Under the pieces are notes generated by a model, which did not search any database, had not been told where the DNA came from, and saw only the letters and a list, made by a program, of their open reading frames with translations. The position numbers were made by a program, and so were the translations under genes. From contig NC_084808.1 in NCBI RefSeq assembly GCF_963583255.1, positions 28,166,300-28,230,299 on the forward strand: 64,000 nt of DNA. Reading direction: 5' to 3'. Within the stretch, counting starts at the first letter, position 1. Every line of letters starts with the position of its first letter. The stretch comes from Pyrus communis. Taxonomy: Eukaryota; Streptophyta; Magnoliopsida; Rosales; Rosaceae. Below are positions 10,878-23,000 of the stretch, piece by piece.

Positions 10878-11972
10878 TTATGGATGCCTGTAAGTAAAGA
10901 AATGGCTGTGACTAATCGTATTCTCATTGGCAGGGGAGCTGTTACCAAATTCAGGTGAAGCCACAGTCACTTGTTCCGGTCGCTCTGTTTCCTCAGTTCT
11001 CTCTGGCACCTCAAGAACTTCACTTATTCCGTGCACCATAAGCCACCCATTGTGGTAAACTTCCGGCAAGATAACCGACACGCCGTTGAGCTTCAAGACG
11101 TCATCGGAGCGGGTGATATTCATCGAAAACCCCACCAGATTAGTCCTCAGAACCGTCCCATCATCCAAGCTCACCAAATCACTCCAAGAAAGCCGGCAGG
11201 GCACCACGTGGCGGTGGAAGATGGAGGAGTACTCGGTCAGGTTCCCGACCCGGTTCATCAGAACTTGGTCAAACGGAGCAAACACAGTCAGCATCGTCTG
11301 GAACTTGAAGAAAGAACCATGAAATTGTAGTTCAAGAAACGACGCCATGACAGAGCACCCTTTGGATCTCAGGGTGGCGGAGGCGTCGTTGAAGGGGACG
11401 TAACCGTCTCTGAGATCCATCGTCTGATCTGGGTTTTCCTTGGGAGCCAAGCAACCGAGATTCTTGGGGGTGTAGCCCTGAATAGGACCGGAAATCCGAA
11501 AATACGGATCCAAGAACCTGTCGATTCCGAAAATTATCAGGGACCCATCATCGAAAATTGGGGAAGCAGTGACGGTGACGTTGTTGAGCGAGAAGCGATG
11601 ATCGGACGGCAGAGTGGTGACGGTGAGAGTGCGGTCGGAGAGTAAAGTTGCTATCTTGGCGCCAAAAGGGAGGGACTTTAGCGATCGGAGAGAGAAATGG
11701 AGGGGTAGGAGGTGGTATTGGAGGAGGGTCAGCGGCGGCTGGCCTGAGTGAGCGAACGCGGCGTCGTTGGGGGCAAAGATGGTGAGGGAAGGAGAGCGGG
11801 AACTGAAGAGGGTGCGGGAGGCGAGCTCGAGGGTCAGGGACATGGAGGTGTAGCCGGAATCTGAGAGGATTTCGGCGGCGTTGAAGAGGGTTTGGGTGTG
11901 GAGGGCGGAGGAGAGAGAGAAGAGTGAGAGGACGAGGAGAAGGAAAGAGAGGAGGACCTTGGAGGCGGTCAT
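10878..11972 (-). CDS. Secreted protein with two FAS1 (fasciclin) domains, FLA-like
   Basis: Minus strand, intronless, 364 residues from ATG 11972. The longer frame upstream begins with TTG, and the chosen Met directly precedes a signal peptide (MTASKVLLSFLLLVLSLFSL, cleavage near SSA). Two FAS1-type modules can be seen: about residues 25-155 with LTIFAPNDAAF and a following LLQYHLLP, and about 205-322 with LTVFAPFDQVL, then IFHRHVVPCRL and VHGISEVL. The C-terminus is hydrophilic, so no GPI-anchor signal, unlike classic fasciclin-like arabinogalactan proteins. The Pro-rich AGP-like regions are also weak, so it fits the FLA19-21-like or plain FAS1-domain group. Role: cell-wall/extracellular adhesion or matrix function (family knowledge). 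Confidence 0.85.
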   Translation of the reverse strand: MTASKVLLSFLLLVLSLFSLSSALHTQTLFNAAEILSDSGYTSMSLTLELASRTLFSSRSPSLTIFAPNDAAFAHSGQPPLTLLQYHLLPLHFSLRSLKSLPFGAKIATLLSDRTLTVTTLPSDHRFSLNNVTVTASPIFDDGSLIIFGIDRFLDPYFRISGPIQGYTPKNLGCLAPKENPDQTMDLRDGYVPFNDASATLRSKGCSVMASFLELQFHGSFFKFQTMLTVFAPFDQVLMNRVGNLTEYSSIFHRHVVPCRLSWSDLVSLDDGTVLRTNLVGFSMNITRSDDVLKLNGVSVILPEVYHNGWLMVHGISEVLEVPERTEETERPEQVTVASPEFGNSSPANENTISHSHFFTYRHP

Positions 11973-12375
11973 TGACGGAGGTCTTTTCGTTTCTTGGAGT
12001 TGGGGAGGATTGGTTTGCAAATCAGTAACGGTTTGTTTGCAGAGTCGGAGACTCGGAGTGTGAATTTGTAAGGGGAGGTTGTTTTTGGCGGGTTAAGTTG
12101 GGACACGTGGAGGTATGGGATTTGTCGAGGTTGGGAGGGAAGCGAAAAGTTAGTTAAGGGCGTTTAGGGAGTTTTGTCGTGCGGATTAATTGATGAGTAA
12201 TGGGCTGAGACCATGATGGTTTTGTTTGGATCGAGCTTAATGGGCCAAGTCCAATGATAGCCAAGTTGCCCGAATTTGAGAGATTTTTAGAGAATTGTAG
12301 AGTTTCTTTTTCTCCCGTTAGTGACTAGGGCAGTTCTCCACGTTGGTCAAGACTACTGTAAGATTCGTTTTTAGC

Positions 12376-12570
12376 TGATGGTCCAATGGTAAATGACGGA
12401 TTGCAAGATTTCTTTTAAACTAAAAACTGAAGGTCAAGGTTTGAAACCTGCTGCTGGTGTGGAAGCTAGACTTGTAGCCAGGAGGAGGTTGAAATGCCTC
12501 TGTGAGTCTTCCCGGCCACTAGAAGGGACGGATAATCGTGGCTTGCCAGTAGTTGTCTCCTTTTTTTACT
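12376..12570 (+). repeat. tRNA-derived SINE-like repeat
   Basis: Box-A-like GATGGTCCAATGGTAAATGA near 12376 and box-B-like AGGTCAAGGTTTGAAACC about 55 bases later, followed by a body ending in a T/A-rich stretch. This is the layout of Pol III SINE promoters. No target-site duplication identified. Confidence 0.4.
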
Positions 12571-14981
12571 GTAAGGTTTGTTGTGATCAAAATATAGACA
12601 ATCGCGTATTCTAAAAGAGTTTCTTAATAAATACGTGAAGTTGGGTGAAATCAACATACAAATATGTCTTGCTCGATTAGTAAGGCTGCGTTTGGGACAA
12701 CTTAACTTTTTTAAAAGCTGGGATGAAAAAAAGTTGTTGTCTGAAATGTGTTTGGTAACTCAGAGAAAAAAAAAAAAAAACACTTATTTTTAAAGTTGCT
12801 GCCAGATACAGCTGAAAAGTGGAAGCAGCTATTTGCTGCTTTCAAAAAACAGCTTTTTATTGTGAAAACACTGGTGAACAATACCTTTTAATGAAAATTT
12901 TCAAATGGCCATCCTACCCTCTCGCGTCTCACTTCTCACTTCTCTTTTCCTTGCTCTGGCATCTCACTTCACTCATTCCCGTCCACTCATTCACTCCTAA
13001 CTCCCAACTCCCAACTCGTCGTCCCAAAACCCAATCTCCAACCTGAAACTTCCTTCCTCCCAGCGATCTCTATCGTTCTTTAGGTCGTTCTCCAGGTCGA
13101 TCTCTCTCGTTATCTTTTCTGGGTTCTGTTGTTTTTTTATGAATTTCTAGGTTTTTTGCTTTTTTATGGAAAATGTGTACTTTTCTAGGTTTTTTATTTA
13201 TTTTTGGGTTAATAGCTTCTTATGGGTTTAAAGAGCTTGTTTTAGACATTCAATTTATGGGTTTTGTTGCTTTGTTTGTTAAGCATGAAGCTCTATTCCC
13301 AGAGTCTCTCTTTTAAGTTTTTCCTGTTTCAATTTTTTCTGTAGATCTGTTCGAATATGGGGTTCATATATCTATAGGTTTCATTAATATATTGGTTCTA
13401 TAATTTACTATAATTTAAGGACACTTCTGATTGCATTTTCTTGCATTGCTGCATTTCCAAGAATATTATATGCATTTTCTTGATTGTTTGGGAATTGGTT
13501 TCAAATTCCGGAGCCACTTATTACTGGGAAGGTTGGGAAATTGGAAGATTTTGAATCACATCCTGCTTATTGGTGAGTTCTTGCTTTGAGTTTTTCTTCA
13601 ATGGTGTTTTGGATGGTTATTTTTTGTTTGATTTTCTTATTATATGTCATATTATATATGTCATCTATTGGATATTGGCAATTAGTTAGAGTGAATTTTT
13701 AGATTAATTAAAATGAATGATGGGTTCTTAAACAACAAATCTTGAAGGAATATTCAACTACAAGAGGAGTGCCTTCGTGAACATGGATGCATGTGGTGCA
13801 TGGTTGTCATCAGGTTGTGTTGTAAGGTGGTGTGTTAAGGGTTGCATTCTTATAATGGATTAATAAACTAACCTCTAATTATAAAAAAAATAAAAATAAA
13901 ATAAAAAAAAGAAATGATTAGGTCATTGATTGAAACTTGATATAGAGATGCTTCAACTTTTCTAATTCTAGACTTCTAATGTGAAGGCTTTCACTAGTAC
14001 AATACCTAGTTAGAATAGGATGACTTTAATCTATAAGCACAATACCCAGTTAGAATAGGACGGCTTAAACATCATCTTGCCATGCAAAATAAAAGCAAAA
14101 GAGTTACCATTGTAAAATCCACCAGCTGAATGTGCAGCAGAGGGATCTTCATAGGCTAAACATGCGTTGCCTTTGTTTTTTCCAGACTCATCTGTTTATA
14201 TTTTGATATTATATGGCCATTGATTCTTATAGCCACGTTTCTGCTTAATTCTTCCTACTTGAACAATAACTTAGCATTAAGTAACCAAATAAATGTATAC
14301 CAATTTGTGGAGTTGACAAGGCAATTTAACTTGTTCCTACAACTGCTAGAGAACTGACCCAAATACACCTATCCTACTCTTAATCATCCCCCCTCTTTCA
14401 CCACGGGGCTAACCCCAGTGGCTTGTCATGAGTTCCAATTTTTGTTTTACTCTTCGTCGTTGTTTTACAAGTACAGAACAAGGCTACTACGACTATATTA
14501 CGTTCACTTGTACAACATTTGCACTTGATATACAATGTTGACCCGTCTTCTTATAGTAATAGAAGGGTGAAGCACAAATAGGTGTCTTAAGAGAATGAAG
14601 ATATGAACCCAATATTTAATCTTTTGTTTTATCAAGCAAGACGATCTTAATGCTTAGAATAAAATAGAAGCGTCGTCATTCTGTATTTGCTACAGCTGGT
14701 AAATGATGTGCATGGTATTGCCATTGGTATAGGTTGTGGCACTCAAAGTATTGCCATTTTAAAATGATATGCATGGTATTGCCATTGCTACAGCTGGTAA
14801 ATGATATGCATGGTATTGCCATTTGTAGCTGAATATTCGTGGATTTTTAGATTACTTGACATGAATGATGCATCCAATACCATAGAGCTTTTAGTTGAAT
14901 ATTCGTTCGAGTGTCTTTCCTTGTCCAGTTCTTTTAGCTGTTTGATTGTTCTGTGAATTGCTGTCATTTGTTCTTGTTTTA

Positions 14982-14982
<1 letters not shown>

Positions 14983-15025
<43 letters not shown>

Positions 15026-15027
15026 AC
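14983..15027. repeat. (AT)n / (GTAT)n compound microsatellite
   Basis: A run of AT dinucleotides followed by about six TATG/GTAT units inside the leader region of the Harbinger ORF1. Confidence 0.9.
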
Positions 15028-15046
15028 AAATCAGTAGTTGGTATCG

Positions 15047-16679
15047 ATGGCAAATTTGACATCCCACATCGCCCAGGGGAGTGATCCTTAAATGTATATT
15101 CCCATCTCTACCTAGCACGAGGCCTTTTGGGAGCTCACTGGCTTCGGGTTCCATGGGAACTCCGAAGTTAAACGAGTAGCGCGCGAGAGCATTCCCAGGA
15201 TGGGTGACCCATCGGGAAGTTCTCGTGTGAGTTCCCAAAAACAAAACCGTGAGGGCGTGGTCGGGGCCCAAAGCGGACAATATCGTGCTACGGTGGTGGA
15301 GCGGGCCCGGGAAGTGGTCCCGCCCGGGTCGGGATGTGACAATTTGGTATCAGAGCCTAACCCTGGCCGCGTGTGTGCCGAGGAGGACGTCGGGCCCCTA
15401 AGGGGGGTGGATTTTGACATCCCACATCGCCCAGGGGAGTGATCCTTAAATGTATATTCCCATCTCTACCTAGCACGAGGCCTTTTGGGAGCTCACTGGC
15501 TTCGGGTTCCATGGGAACTCCGAAGTTAAGCGAGTAGCGCGCGAGAGCATTCCCAAGATGGGTGACCCATCGGGAAGTTCTCGTGTGAGTTCCCAAAAAC
15601 AAAACCGTGAGGACGTGGTCGGGGCCTAAAACGGACAATATCGTGCTACGGTGGTGGAGCGGGCCCGGGAAGTGGTCCCGCCCGGGCCGGGATGTGATAG
15701 CAAAGAAGGGGGCATCTTTGTTAAATCCTTCAACTACATGGAATGCCCACAATATATCTATATTTTGTGATGTTTGCATCAAAGAGGTTGAGGCTGGAAA
15801 TCGTCCGGGCACACACTTTAGCAAAGAAGGGTATGCAAATATTAGAGCTAACTTCAAGGCAGAGACAGGGCATGATTATGAAAGAGTGCAACTGAAAAAT
15901 AAGTGGGATGCACTTAAAAATGAGTGGAAGTTGTGGAAAGAGTTAGTTGGTAAAGAAACTGGCCTAGGGTGGAATTCAAGCAAGGGTACCGTTGATGCCT
16001 CTGAGAAGTGGTGGAATAATAAAATTCAGGTTTGTGTATCTATCTTTTAATTTGTATTATGATATCATGCAATATGTATTAACCATATTCTTTCTTACTT
16101 GTAGATAAACAAAGAATATGGAAAATTGCGAAAAAAAAAAACATTAGTCCTGAGATGGAGGACAAGTTAGATAGGATGTTCTCGAACACAGTTGCTACCG
16201 GTGAACATGCTTGGGCACCTTCAATTGGAGTACTACCAGAGACAAGAGAAGAATCTTTACGACAAATTGATTCAAATGATGAGGATGAAGCTGAGACCAT
16301 GCAGGATCTAAGACATGCTAGTAGGAAAGGAAAAAAAAGAGCGGCTAACCAAGAAGAATTGCAAAAAAAGAAGGTTGATAAGAAAGGGAAAAAAATTGCA
16401 GGTGCTGCAAAACTTTGTGGTCAAATTGACCGTCTTGTTGAAACTTATGAAACTAGGAGTTCCGCAAACTCATTGATATCCAAACTGCATATAGGTTGTA
16501 GTATTCCGGATTGATAGCGACTGTTGCACAATTGCCTGGTTATGAGCCACCTAGCGAGTTATGACTGTTTGCTACATGTTTATTTTGTAATGTAGAGAAT
16601 CGAGAGGTGTTTGCCACGATAAAAGATCCTGAAGTCCAGCTAACTTGGTTGAAATATATGTTCAACAAAGAACAGTAAG
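15047..16679 (+). pseudogene. Harbinger ORF1 (Myb/SANT-like DNA-binding protein), disrupted
   Basis: The coding frame resumes after the Cassandra element and reads a Myb/SANT-like (L10-interacting-MYB type) domain: WNAHNISIFCDVCIKEVEAG, RPGTHFSKEGYANI, LKNKWDALKNEWKLWKELVG, GLGW. First exon ends at 16029 (GT donor), second begins at 16105. Damage: (1) Cassandra sits between the ATG at 15047 and the rest; (2) an A-run at 16130-16140 is one base too long, shifting the frame before MEDKLDRMF; (3) another shift near 16510 before the tail (AQLPGYEPP, IKDPEVQLTWLKYM) that ends at TAA 16677-16679. In active elements this protein binds the ends and partners the transposase. Confidence 0.8.
15055..15699 (+). 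mobile_element. Cassandra TRIM retroelement, complete, with 5S-rRNA-like LTRs
   Basis: 5' LTR 15055-15341 and 3' LTR 15413-15699, both 287 bases with only about seven differences. Between them the internal part (15342-15412) has a primer binding site TGGTATCAGAGCC (initiator-Met tRNA type) and a polypurine stretch CTAAGGGGGGTGGA. The flanks carry a perfect 5-base target duplication GCAAA (15050-15054 and 15700-15704). Each LTR holds a domain resembling 5S rRNA including its Pol III internal promoter words (GGAACTCCGAAGTTAA, GCGCGAGAGCATTCCCA, GGATGGGTGACC), the hallmark of Cassandra. No protein is encoded. Confidence 0.93.
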
Positions 16680-16912
16680 GAGCTAAAACCATGAATTAGG
16701 ACTATGTGGTTTGTACTTTGCATTAAGATTATGTGTTGAATGTTGCTACATGTTTATTGAATGTTGGATTATATGTTGAATGTTGAATTATGATTTGTTG
16801 TTAAATGTTGGATTATGACTTGTTCTTGAATGTCGGATTATTACTTCTTAGTGATTATTGGATTATGACTTGTGGAATGTTGAATTATGTGTTAGGTTAC
16901 ATGTGTATCAAT

Positions 16913-18256
16913 ATGAACACCTCTGATGATGATCTTGAGGATTTGGAGGATGGTGTAATTATATGTGATGTAGCGACAGCTGTTGAAACATATTATTTAA
17001 AATATGTCTACAAAACTCCGTGTATGAATTCTTCCCACACAGGTAATATTTTGTTGATGGAAGTACTACAAGGAAATGATGTGCGATGCTATAGAATGTT
17101 TAGGATGAACAAAGATGTCTTTTATAAATTATCCAATGACTTGCAAACTAATTATGGATTGAAAGGTTCAAGGAAAATGAATGCAATTGAAATATTAGGA
17201 ATGTTCTTGCATATGTTGGGACATTGTGTGAAAAATAGATTAGCGTAAGAGAGATTTCAAAATTCTGGTGAGACTGTTAGTAGATATTTTGGCGTTATGT
17301 TAGATATCGTATGTAAGATGACAATAGATATTATCAAACCGATGGATTTGGAGTTTTGTGGCATTCCCAAAGAAATAAGGAGAGATACAAGATACATGCC
17401 TTATTTTAAGGTAAAGTTTGACTCGTCTTCTACCTTATTTGCAAACTATAAGTGTAGGTTGACTGTTTTCTTCTATATTATTATTTTTAGGATTGTATTG
17501 GTGCCATAGATGGAGTACATGTGGAGGTTTCAATACCACCTCCAGATCAAGTTACATACATTGGTAGGAAAGGAATACCGACTCAAAATGTTATGGTTGC
17601 ATGTAATTTTGACATGCAATTCACATTTGCTTGTACCGGATGGGAAGGCACTGCACATGATACAAGGGTTTTTCTACCCATGCTACGAAATCCAAATTTA
17701 AACTTTTCTAAGTCTCCAAATGGTAATGTTCATACTTTATTATAACATTTTACGTACTTACTTTGTATAATTATTACAATAAAAAACAAAATTTTCAATT
17801 TTAGGAAAATATTACTTGGTAGATGTGGGGTACCCACAAATGAGAGGTTATTTGGGACCATATAAAGGTGAAAGATATCATCTCCCGGATTTTCGTAGGG
17901 GTGCCAAACCAACGGGTCATAAAGAGGTATTCAACTACATGCATTCTTCTCTTAGGAGTATCATTGAACAAACTTTTGGGTTATGGAAGAAAAGATGAGC
18001 AATTTTAAGGGATATGCCTAATTACCCGTTCAATAAGCAAGTGAAGATTGTCATTGCTACAATGGCTCTTCATAATTACATACGAAGGTTTTCTGAACGT
18101 GATCGTCATTTTGATGACCCCAGGGACTTTTGTGAAGAGAGCGATAGTAGTGATGATGATGATGAAGAATACCAAAATTATCAAGTTGAAGGATCCCATG
18201 AGATAAAAGCATTAAGAAATAGAATAGCGGCAAGTTTGATGAATGCATCTAATTAA
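16913..18256 (+). pseudogene. PIF/Harbinger transposase (HARBI1-like, DDE), two nonsense codons
   Basis: Three exons: 16913-17410, 17491-17722 and 17805-18256 (GT-AG). Start ATG 16913 (MNTSDDDLEDLEDG). Conserved blocks of the DDE_4 nuclease are visible: FRMNKDVFYKLSNDL, ERFQNSGETVSRYF, DCIGAIDGVHVEV (first D), GTAHDTRVF (second D), VDVGYPQMRGYLGPYKGERY, and SSLRSIIEQTFGLWKKR (E), then MALHNYIRR. Two in-frame stops break it: TAA at 17246-17248 just before ERFQNSG and TGA at 17996-17998 just after LWKKR. Both sit where the family normally has Gln and Trp, so each is a single-base change; no frameshift. All three acidic residues remain. Confidence 0.88.
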
Positions 18257-19174
18257 ACTACTTTCAAGTACATTAACAATATTGTACTAATGAATCCTAG
18301 CTATTCAGCCTAAAATATTTCAATTGAAGTAGCTTGTCATATTAATTAATATTTAAGATAAAGTTTATAAATATTTTTATTTTAAAAATAAAGTATATTT
18401 AGTAATTCACTTTTATTTGTTATGAATATTAAATTAATAGCACATCTAGTATTATACTCTTTTTGGTCATTTCTTACAGTCACAACTGTTTTACATAAAA
18501 GTTTACCAAACACTATCATACTACTTTTTTTTTTTTTTTTTCTAAAAGCACTTTTACAAAAACATTTACCAAACACTATGCTGTTTTATTTCACAGCCGC
18601 TTATTCTCATAACACAGCAGAAGCAATTTTTTTTCAAAACACAATACCAAACCAGCCCTAATTATGCATGGAATTGCTTTGAACCCACTTCAAAGATCTC
18701 TAGGACTCTAGATATCTCTTGTTTTCAGCATTTCACTTACATAATTAATGGTTTGACATGTACTTAAATTTACTTAATGAGCTGTTTAGCTTGCTTAATT
18801 AGATGATCGCACAAGCAACATATATATTATTATATTTTACTCGCTATTATTGACTTCCCTACCTAGGGTTTCTTGTACCAACCTCACATACCATATATCC
18901 ATCATGCAGTTTTCTTCCTTACATATAGATTTTGAAATTATCTTGTAGTGTCTCTCAAGGTTAGTAATCCAATCGTTCTCAGAATATGACATATCGATAT
19001 TGTCGTCATTTTTTAATATAAGTGACCATTAGGAAATGGGGAATCGAATTTGGAACTTAAGGCGCAAGGGTGAATATTGTTACTGATTGAGTTATAAAGC
19101 TCTTGCAATAATGTCGTCATTTAGTGTGTATGTTACATGCATAATATAATTAGTGACTAATTCAACGTTCTTAG

Positions 19175-19400
19175 GTTATATTATATCCAGCACCATACAA
19201 ATATTTTCCTTTGCCACGACATCTGAGTATCAGTGAGAAGAGACTTATCCAACATCGCACATCTGAAGAGCTATGACCAATCGACAATAACACATCAGCA
19301 ATGGAGTTTGCCTTCCTAAAAATATGACAAAAAAAGATGTTCTGAAAACTGCAAGCCACCTTCTGGATATTGAAAAGTAAGAGAGCAAAACAAAGAGGAG
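19175..19400 (-). pseudogene. LINE RNase H-like C-terminal relic
   Basis: Minus-strand peptide contains FCHIFRKANSIADVLLSIG and a downstream Trp-containing tail, resembling the end of the RNase H-like (RVT_3) domain of plant L1-type LINEs, where the usual wording is HV-REAN-AD-LA. The rest of the domain is missing. A MITE-like element begins immediately upstream at 19405. Confidence 0.5.
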
Positions 19401-19404
19401 CTAA

Positions 19405-20030
19405 GGCCATCTCCAACTAAAGGGGTTAAATTTAGCCCGTCCAGATTATACTCCTATAAAAAAATATTTTTTTAATGAATAGTGTCATGTCATATCTATA
19501 TACAATTTCCAGCCGAAGGGCTATTTTTTAGCCTCCTCAATAATTTATTATTTTAAGTTTGTTCTCTAATTTTATCGATTAATCGAATTAAACTACCATA
19601 TTAAAATAAGGTTTCCAAACATATTTTGAGGGTCATTTGTCCCTAAATGTTGTTTTAAGTTTCATGTTATTAAATATTTTAATTTTACTTGCTTGTTAAC
19701 AACTTAGACATTAAAATGAGGTAAGATAGTATGGGAGGGTGAAAAAGATGTGAGAAATGGTGTAGAAATGACTTAGGTATTTATAGGAAAAAAATTAGAA
19801 TTTTTAAATTTCGTCTTAAAAAAAAAAAAAAAAAAAAGGCTACATGACGTCAACTAGCATCATAGCTAGGCCCAACTTTCAAGGTTGGCTAGCTGGCTAG
19901 CGATTTGGCTATATTTTGGCATGGTGGATCCCATATTTTTTGGCCCAACCCTCCATTAGAGATGGGTTTTATGTCAAAACGGGTTATGTTTTGACCTATA
20001 ACCCTTTGGCTAGCTCGATTGGAGATGGCC
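19405..20030. mobile_element. MITE-like element with GGCCATCTCCAA inverted ends
   Basis: GGCCATCTCCAA at 19405-19416 is mirrored by TTGGAGATGGCC at 20019-20030. The 626-base interior is noncoding, includes a 20-base A run, and carries GGCTAGCTGGCTAGCGATTTGG near the right end. I could not identify a target-site duplication, so the superfamily is open. Confidence 0.65.
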
Positions 20031-23000
20031 GAAATCTTCCGGCTGAGCAGCTGCAACCTCAAGATCTTCAAGCCAATTTAATAATATTTCTGGTTACGTA
20101 GTGTTCATATGCATCTTCATCTTCAACCTCATCTGATTAAGATTTAATATCAGGCATTTACATGGTTGTGTGTGTCCTAAGTACGACTAGTCCTATAATC
20201 TTGCTATCATTCACGGTATATTTATTAATACACACACACACATATATAAACAGAACAAAAAAATCAGTTGGAGATTGATGTGATGAGCATTTTATAATAT
20301 TATGGGAAGGGAGTTTGTCACGTTGATCATGTGATGATCTCAACGTATCAGATGAAAACGAGTGCTCATCAAGTTTTAGTTTCTTGTATGACAAGATCAA
20401 ACGTTTTTCACAAAATATAAATATATATTATAACGTGTAACGTTGTCTGTGCATTACATAATGACAGTAGCAGGATAGGGATCGATGCACGTACACGAAC
20501 GTTTACCAAAACTCCAGCTCACCCGATCACCTCAATTGTTCAATCATGCATCATCACTTCCACTTTGCATAATCCGTTGTTTTCCAGTGTATTTCCAAGA
20601 TCTGGTCCCATGTTTTTATTTAATTGAAAATTAATTTTTTGAAAGAGATTCCAAAAGTTTTTCGAAGGACTCACATTGAAGCCAAGTCATTGGTGCTAGA
20701 TTTTGTTGTTAATGTTGTCCCGATGATGACGCGGTGGATGCTTCAAAAGTCGAACAGCAAGATAACTTGCTCAAATTAATGATCCTTTTGCACTCAAGTA
20801 ATAATTTTGGTCAATCTACAGCACGTCGTAGTAGTACGAGTTTGTTGTGGGCGTTTAGCTATAGCTTAATATGACCTTGTCTCTTCATAATATAGCTACA
20901 CGGTTTAAAACAGCCTACATGCACCTGAGATCTTGATTTCGAATTCCCTTTCTCTCACGCTTGTGTACCTAAAAAGGTTGAGAAATGAGAAGTTACATGC
21001 AAAGTCATGATCAAATGGAAGAAAGAATCAAAATTCTTGGGTTACCACCTACTTAATAACTGAACAGCTAGCTCTTTTTTCCGGCTGTACTCCCAAAATT
21101 ACTCGTTTTCATGCTTGTGTACCATTATAATATTTATACCTTTTGTTCTTCCTAAATTGTTATACAACAAGTAATGGAATAAAAGACAAACTGACCATGA
21201 AAATAAGTACACGAACACTTCCTCAATAATGCATGTAAATTTGGAAATTTAAAAGAAGCCCGTGCTAGGTAGGGTTTCCATTGTGCCAACAATCATCACT
21301 GCATGTTGAGTTGGCTCATGCCAATCACTCGACTACATAATTTCAAAAAATTACATGCATATATACGTACATGAACTATGGAGCTGGAAGTAGACCTGTA
21401 AAATAATGGGTGATTAAAGTATCTTATTTTAACGATTCAACAGGTTAAACATTCAGACACACACACACACATATATATATATGTATGTATGTGTATGTAT
21501 GTATATAATTTTAACGAGTGATTTGAGTCGGATTATTGGATTGGGTCCTAAATGCCAGGTCTAGCTGGAAGTTCGCAAACCATGAAAATTTCCCCGAGTG
21601 GATGTGATATAAGCTTAGGTTTGGCTAGGTTGACCAAGACTTATTTTCCAGCGATATCTCACCTAAACTCTTTAATAATTGGACCCATACGTCCCATAAA
21701 TCCTATTGTTTTGCTGTGCTCGGTCTCAAGAACCATACAAAATTTAGATTTTTGCATGACATTTATTATTGCATGTTCGTTCTCCAACTCTCAGCTCCCG
21801 CATTGACTAATTTCGGCGAGTGATGTGGTCTCGATGTTCATATGAATTGTGAATTTTGTGTGATTTGGTATAGGTTATTTAGTTTGTCGTTTTTGTGACA
21901 TTATATGTATTGATGACATCTGTTTAATAGAAAAATATCCATGCATATTAACTAACTAGATGATTCATTCAAAATTCTATAAATCTAATTGAAAGTGTTT
22001 TGTTAAATCTCTCTTATTTAATTTGATTACGCGTAAACCAAGTTCATGCTGGACATTAACATAATTAACTGCTATAGAACAGTTCCCTTTCTGTTCTTTT
22101 TTTTTTTGGTTGAACAGTTCCCTTTATTTGGACTCAAGAAAACAGCAAGACGACAGGCTCCCAATCCCATTAAGCTGTCAAATATATAAAAGACCAACAA
22201 GGCCACTCCTCTTCCAGAAATATCCCTTTCATTTTATCTTTTTCATATTTTTTAAAATTAATAGAAAAGTTACTAATTTGATTTTGCTTTTTATTAGTGG
22301 TCTAATTTTTGCCAAGTTGTTGGGCATGAGCCATGAGATCTTGGAGAATAGCAGAAATTGAGGACACATGTCATTACCTTGTGCGCTATGTTAAACTTTT
22401 TGGTTAAAGCACAACTTGCACCCTTACTATAATTAATAAAACATTTATTATCAACTAAAATCATATGAAATTAGCAATTTAATGATCTAATTAAAACAAA
22501 ATATAAATAAAAAATATGGGACAAAAATGTAATTTCACACAATTAAATTTTGTTTTTTTTCTTTAAACCCCATCTACATATAATCCTAACATATCTCTAA
22601 TTAAATAAAAAATTAAAAAAATTTCTCACTCCCACATTCTCTATCACTCTCTTCCTCTCTCCTTCTATTTCAAAAACAAAAATAAAAAAATTTCTCACAC
22701 ACTTTATGTGTGCCCATATGCTAGTCATGTTTAAACTTCTACATTTAGTTTGTGTGTGAACTCTTCGGAGAAATTTTTGTTGTGATGGAAACACAAGTGG
22801 TATACCACATGTTTTAATAAAAATGGTGAGAAATTTTATTTTTTAAGTTATTAACTTTTTAACACACATATCTTACCATTTGTATAGTAACATGTGGTGT
22901 ACTACCCTGTGTACCAGTCATATTGAAAAATCTCTCAACTCTTCGAGGTTTGTCTCTTTACTTGATACATCAATAAATTCAACCGCACTTGATTTTTTTG

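Larger units (their letters stand above)
12684..18658 (+). mobile_element. PIF/Harbinger DNA transposon, full length but decayed, with nested Cassandra
   Basis: Left end GGCTGCGTTTGGGACAAC follows TAA (12681-12683); right end, read in reverse, GGGCTGGTTTGGTATTGTG precedes TAA (18659-18661). TAA target duplication and G-rich TTTGG-containing TIRs are hallmarks of PIF/Harbinger. Inside are both expected genes in the same direction: a Myb/SANT-like ORF1 (15047-16679) and a DDE transposase (16913-18256). Both are broken. The first 2.3 kb is noncoding, leader/intron-like DNA. About 645 bases are the nested Cassandra insertion, so the original element was about 5.3 kb. Subterminal words (AAACAGC, TTTGGTAA) occur near both ends. 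Confidence 0.85.

Noticed and set aside
11973..12020. 16-codon N-terminal extension of the FAS1 protein
   Set aside because: It would start at TTG and would push the signal peptide inward; ATG 11972 fits better.
15120..15240. 5S rRNA genes (also at about 15478-15597, 41770-41880, 42110-42220, 42490-42600, 42830-42930)
   Set aside because: The similarity to 5S rRNA is embedded in LTRs with a primer site, polypurine tract and target duplication. It is the Cassandra LTR domain, not a 5S gene cluster.
15607..15700. Cassandra 3' LTR providing a new start for the Harbinger ORF1
   Set aside because: The LTR frame is open into ORF1 but opens with GTG and contains no ATG, so no plant start codon is supplied.
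19025..19115. Possible reverse SINE (box-like words TTCCAAATTCGATTCCCC on the minus strand)
   Set aside because: Only box-B-like wording is convincing; no poly(A), body or target duplication seen.
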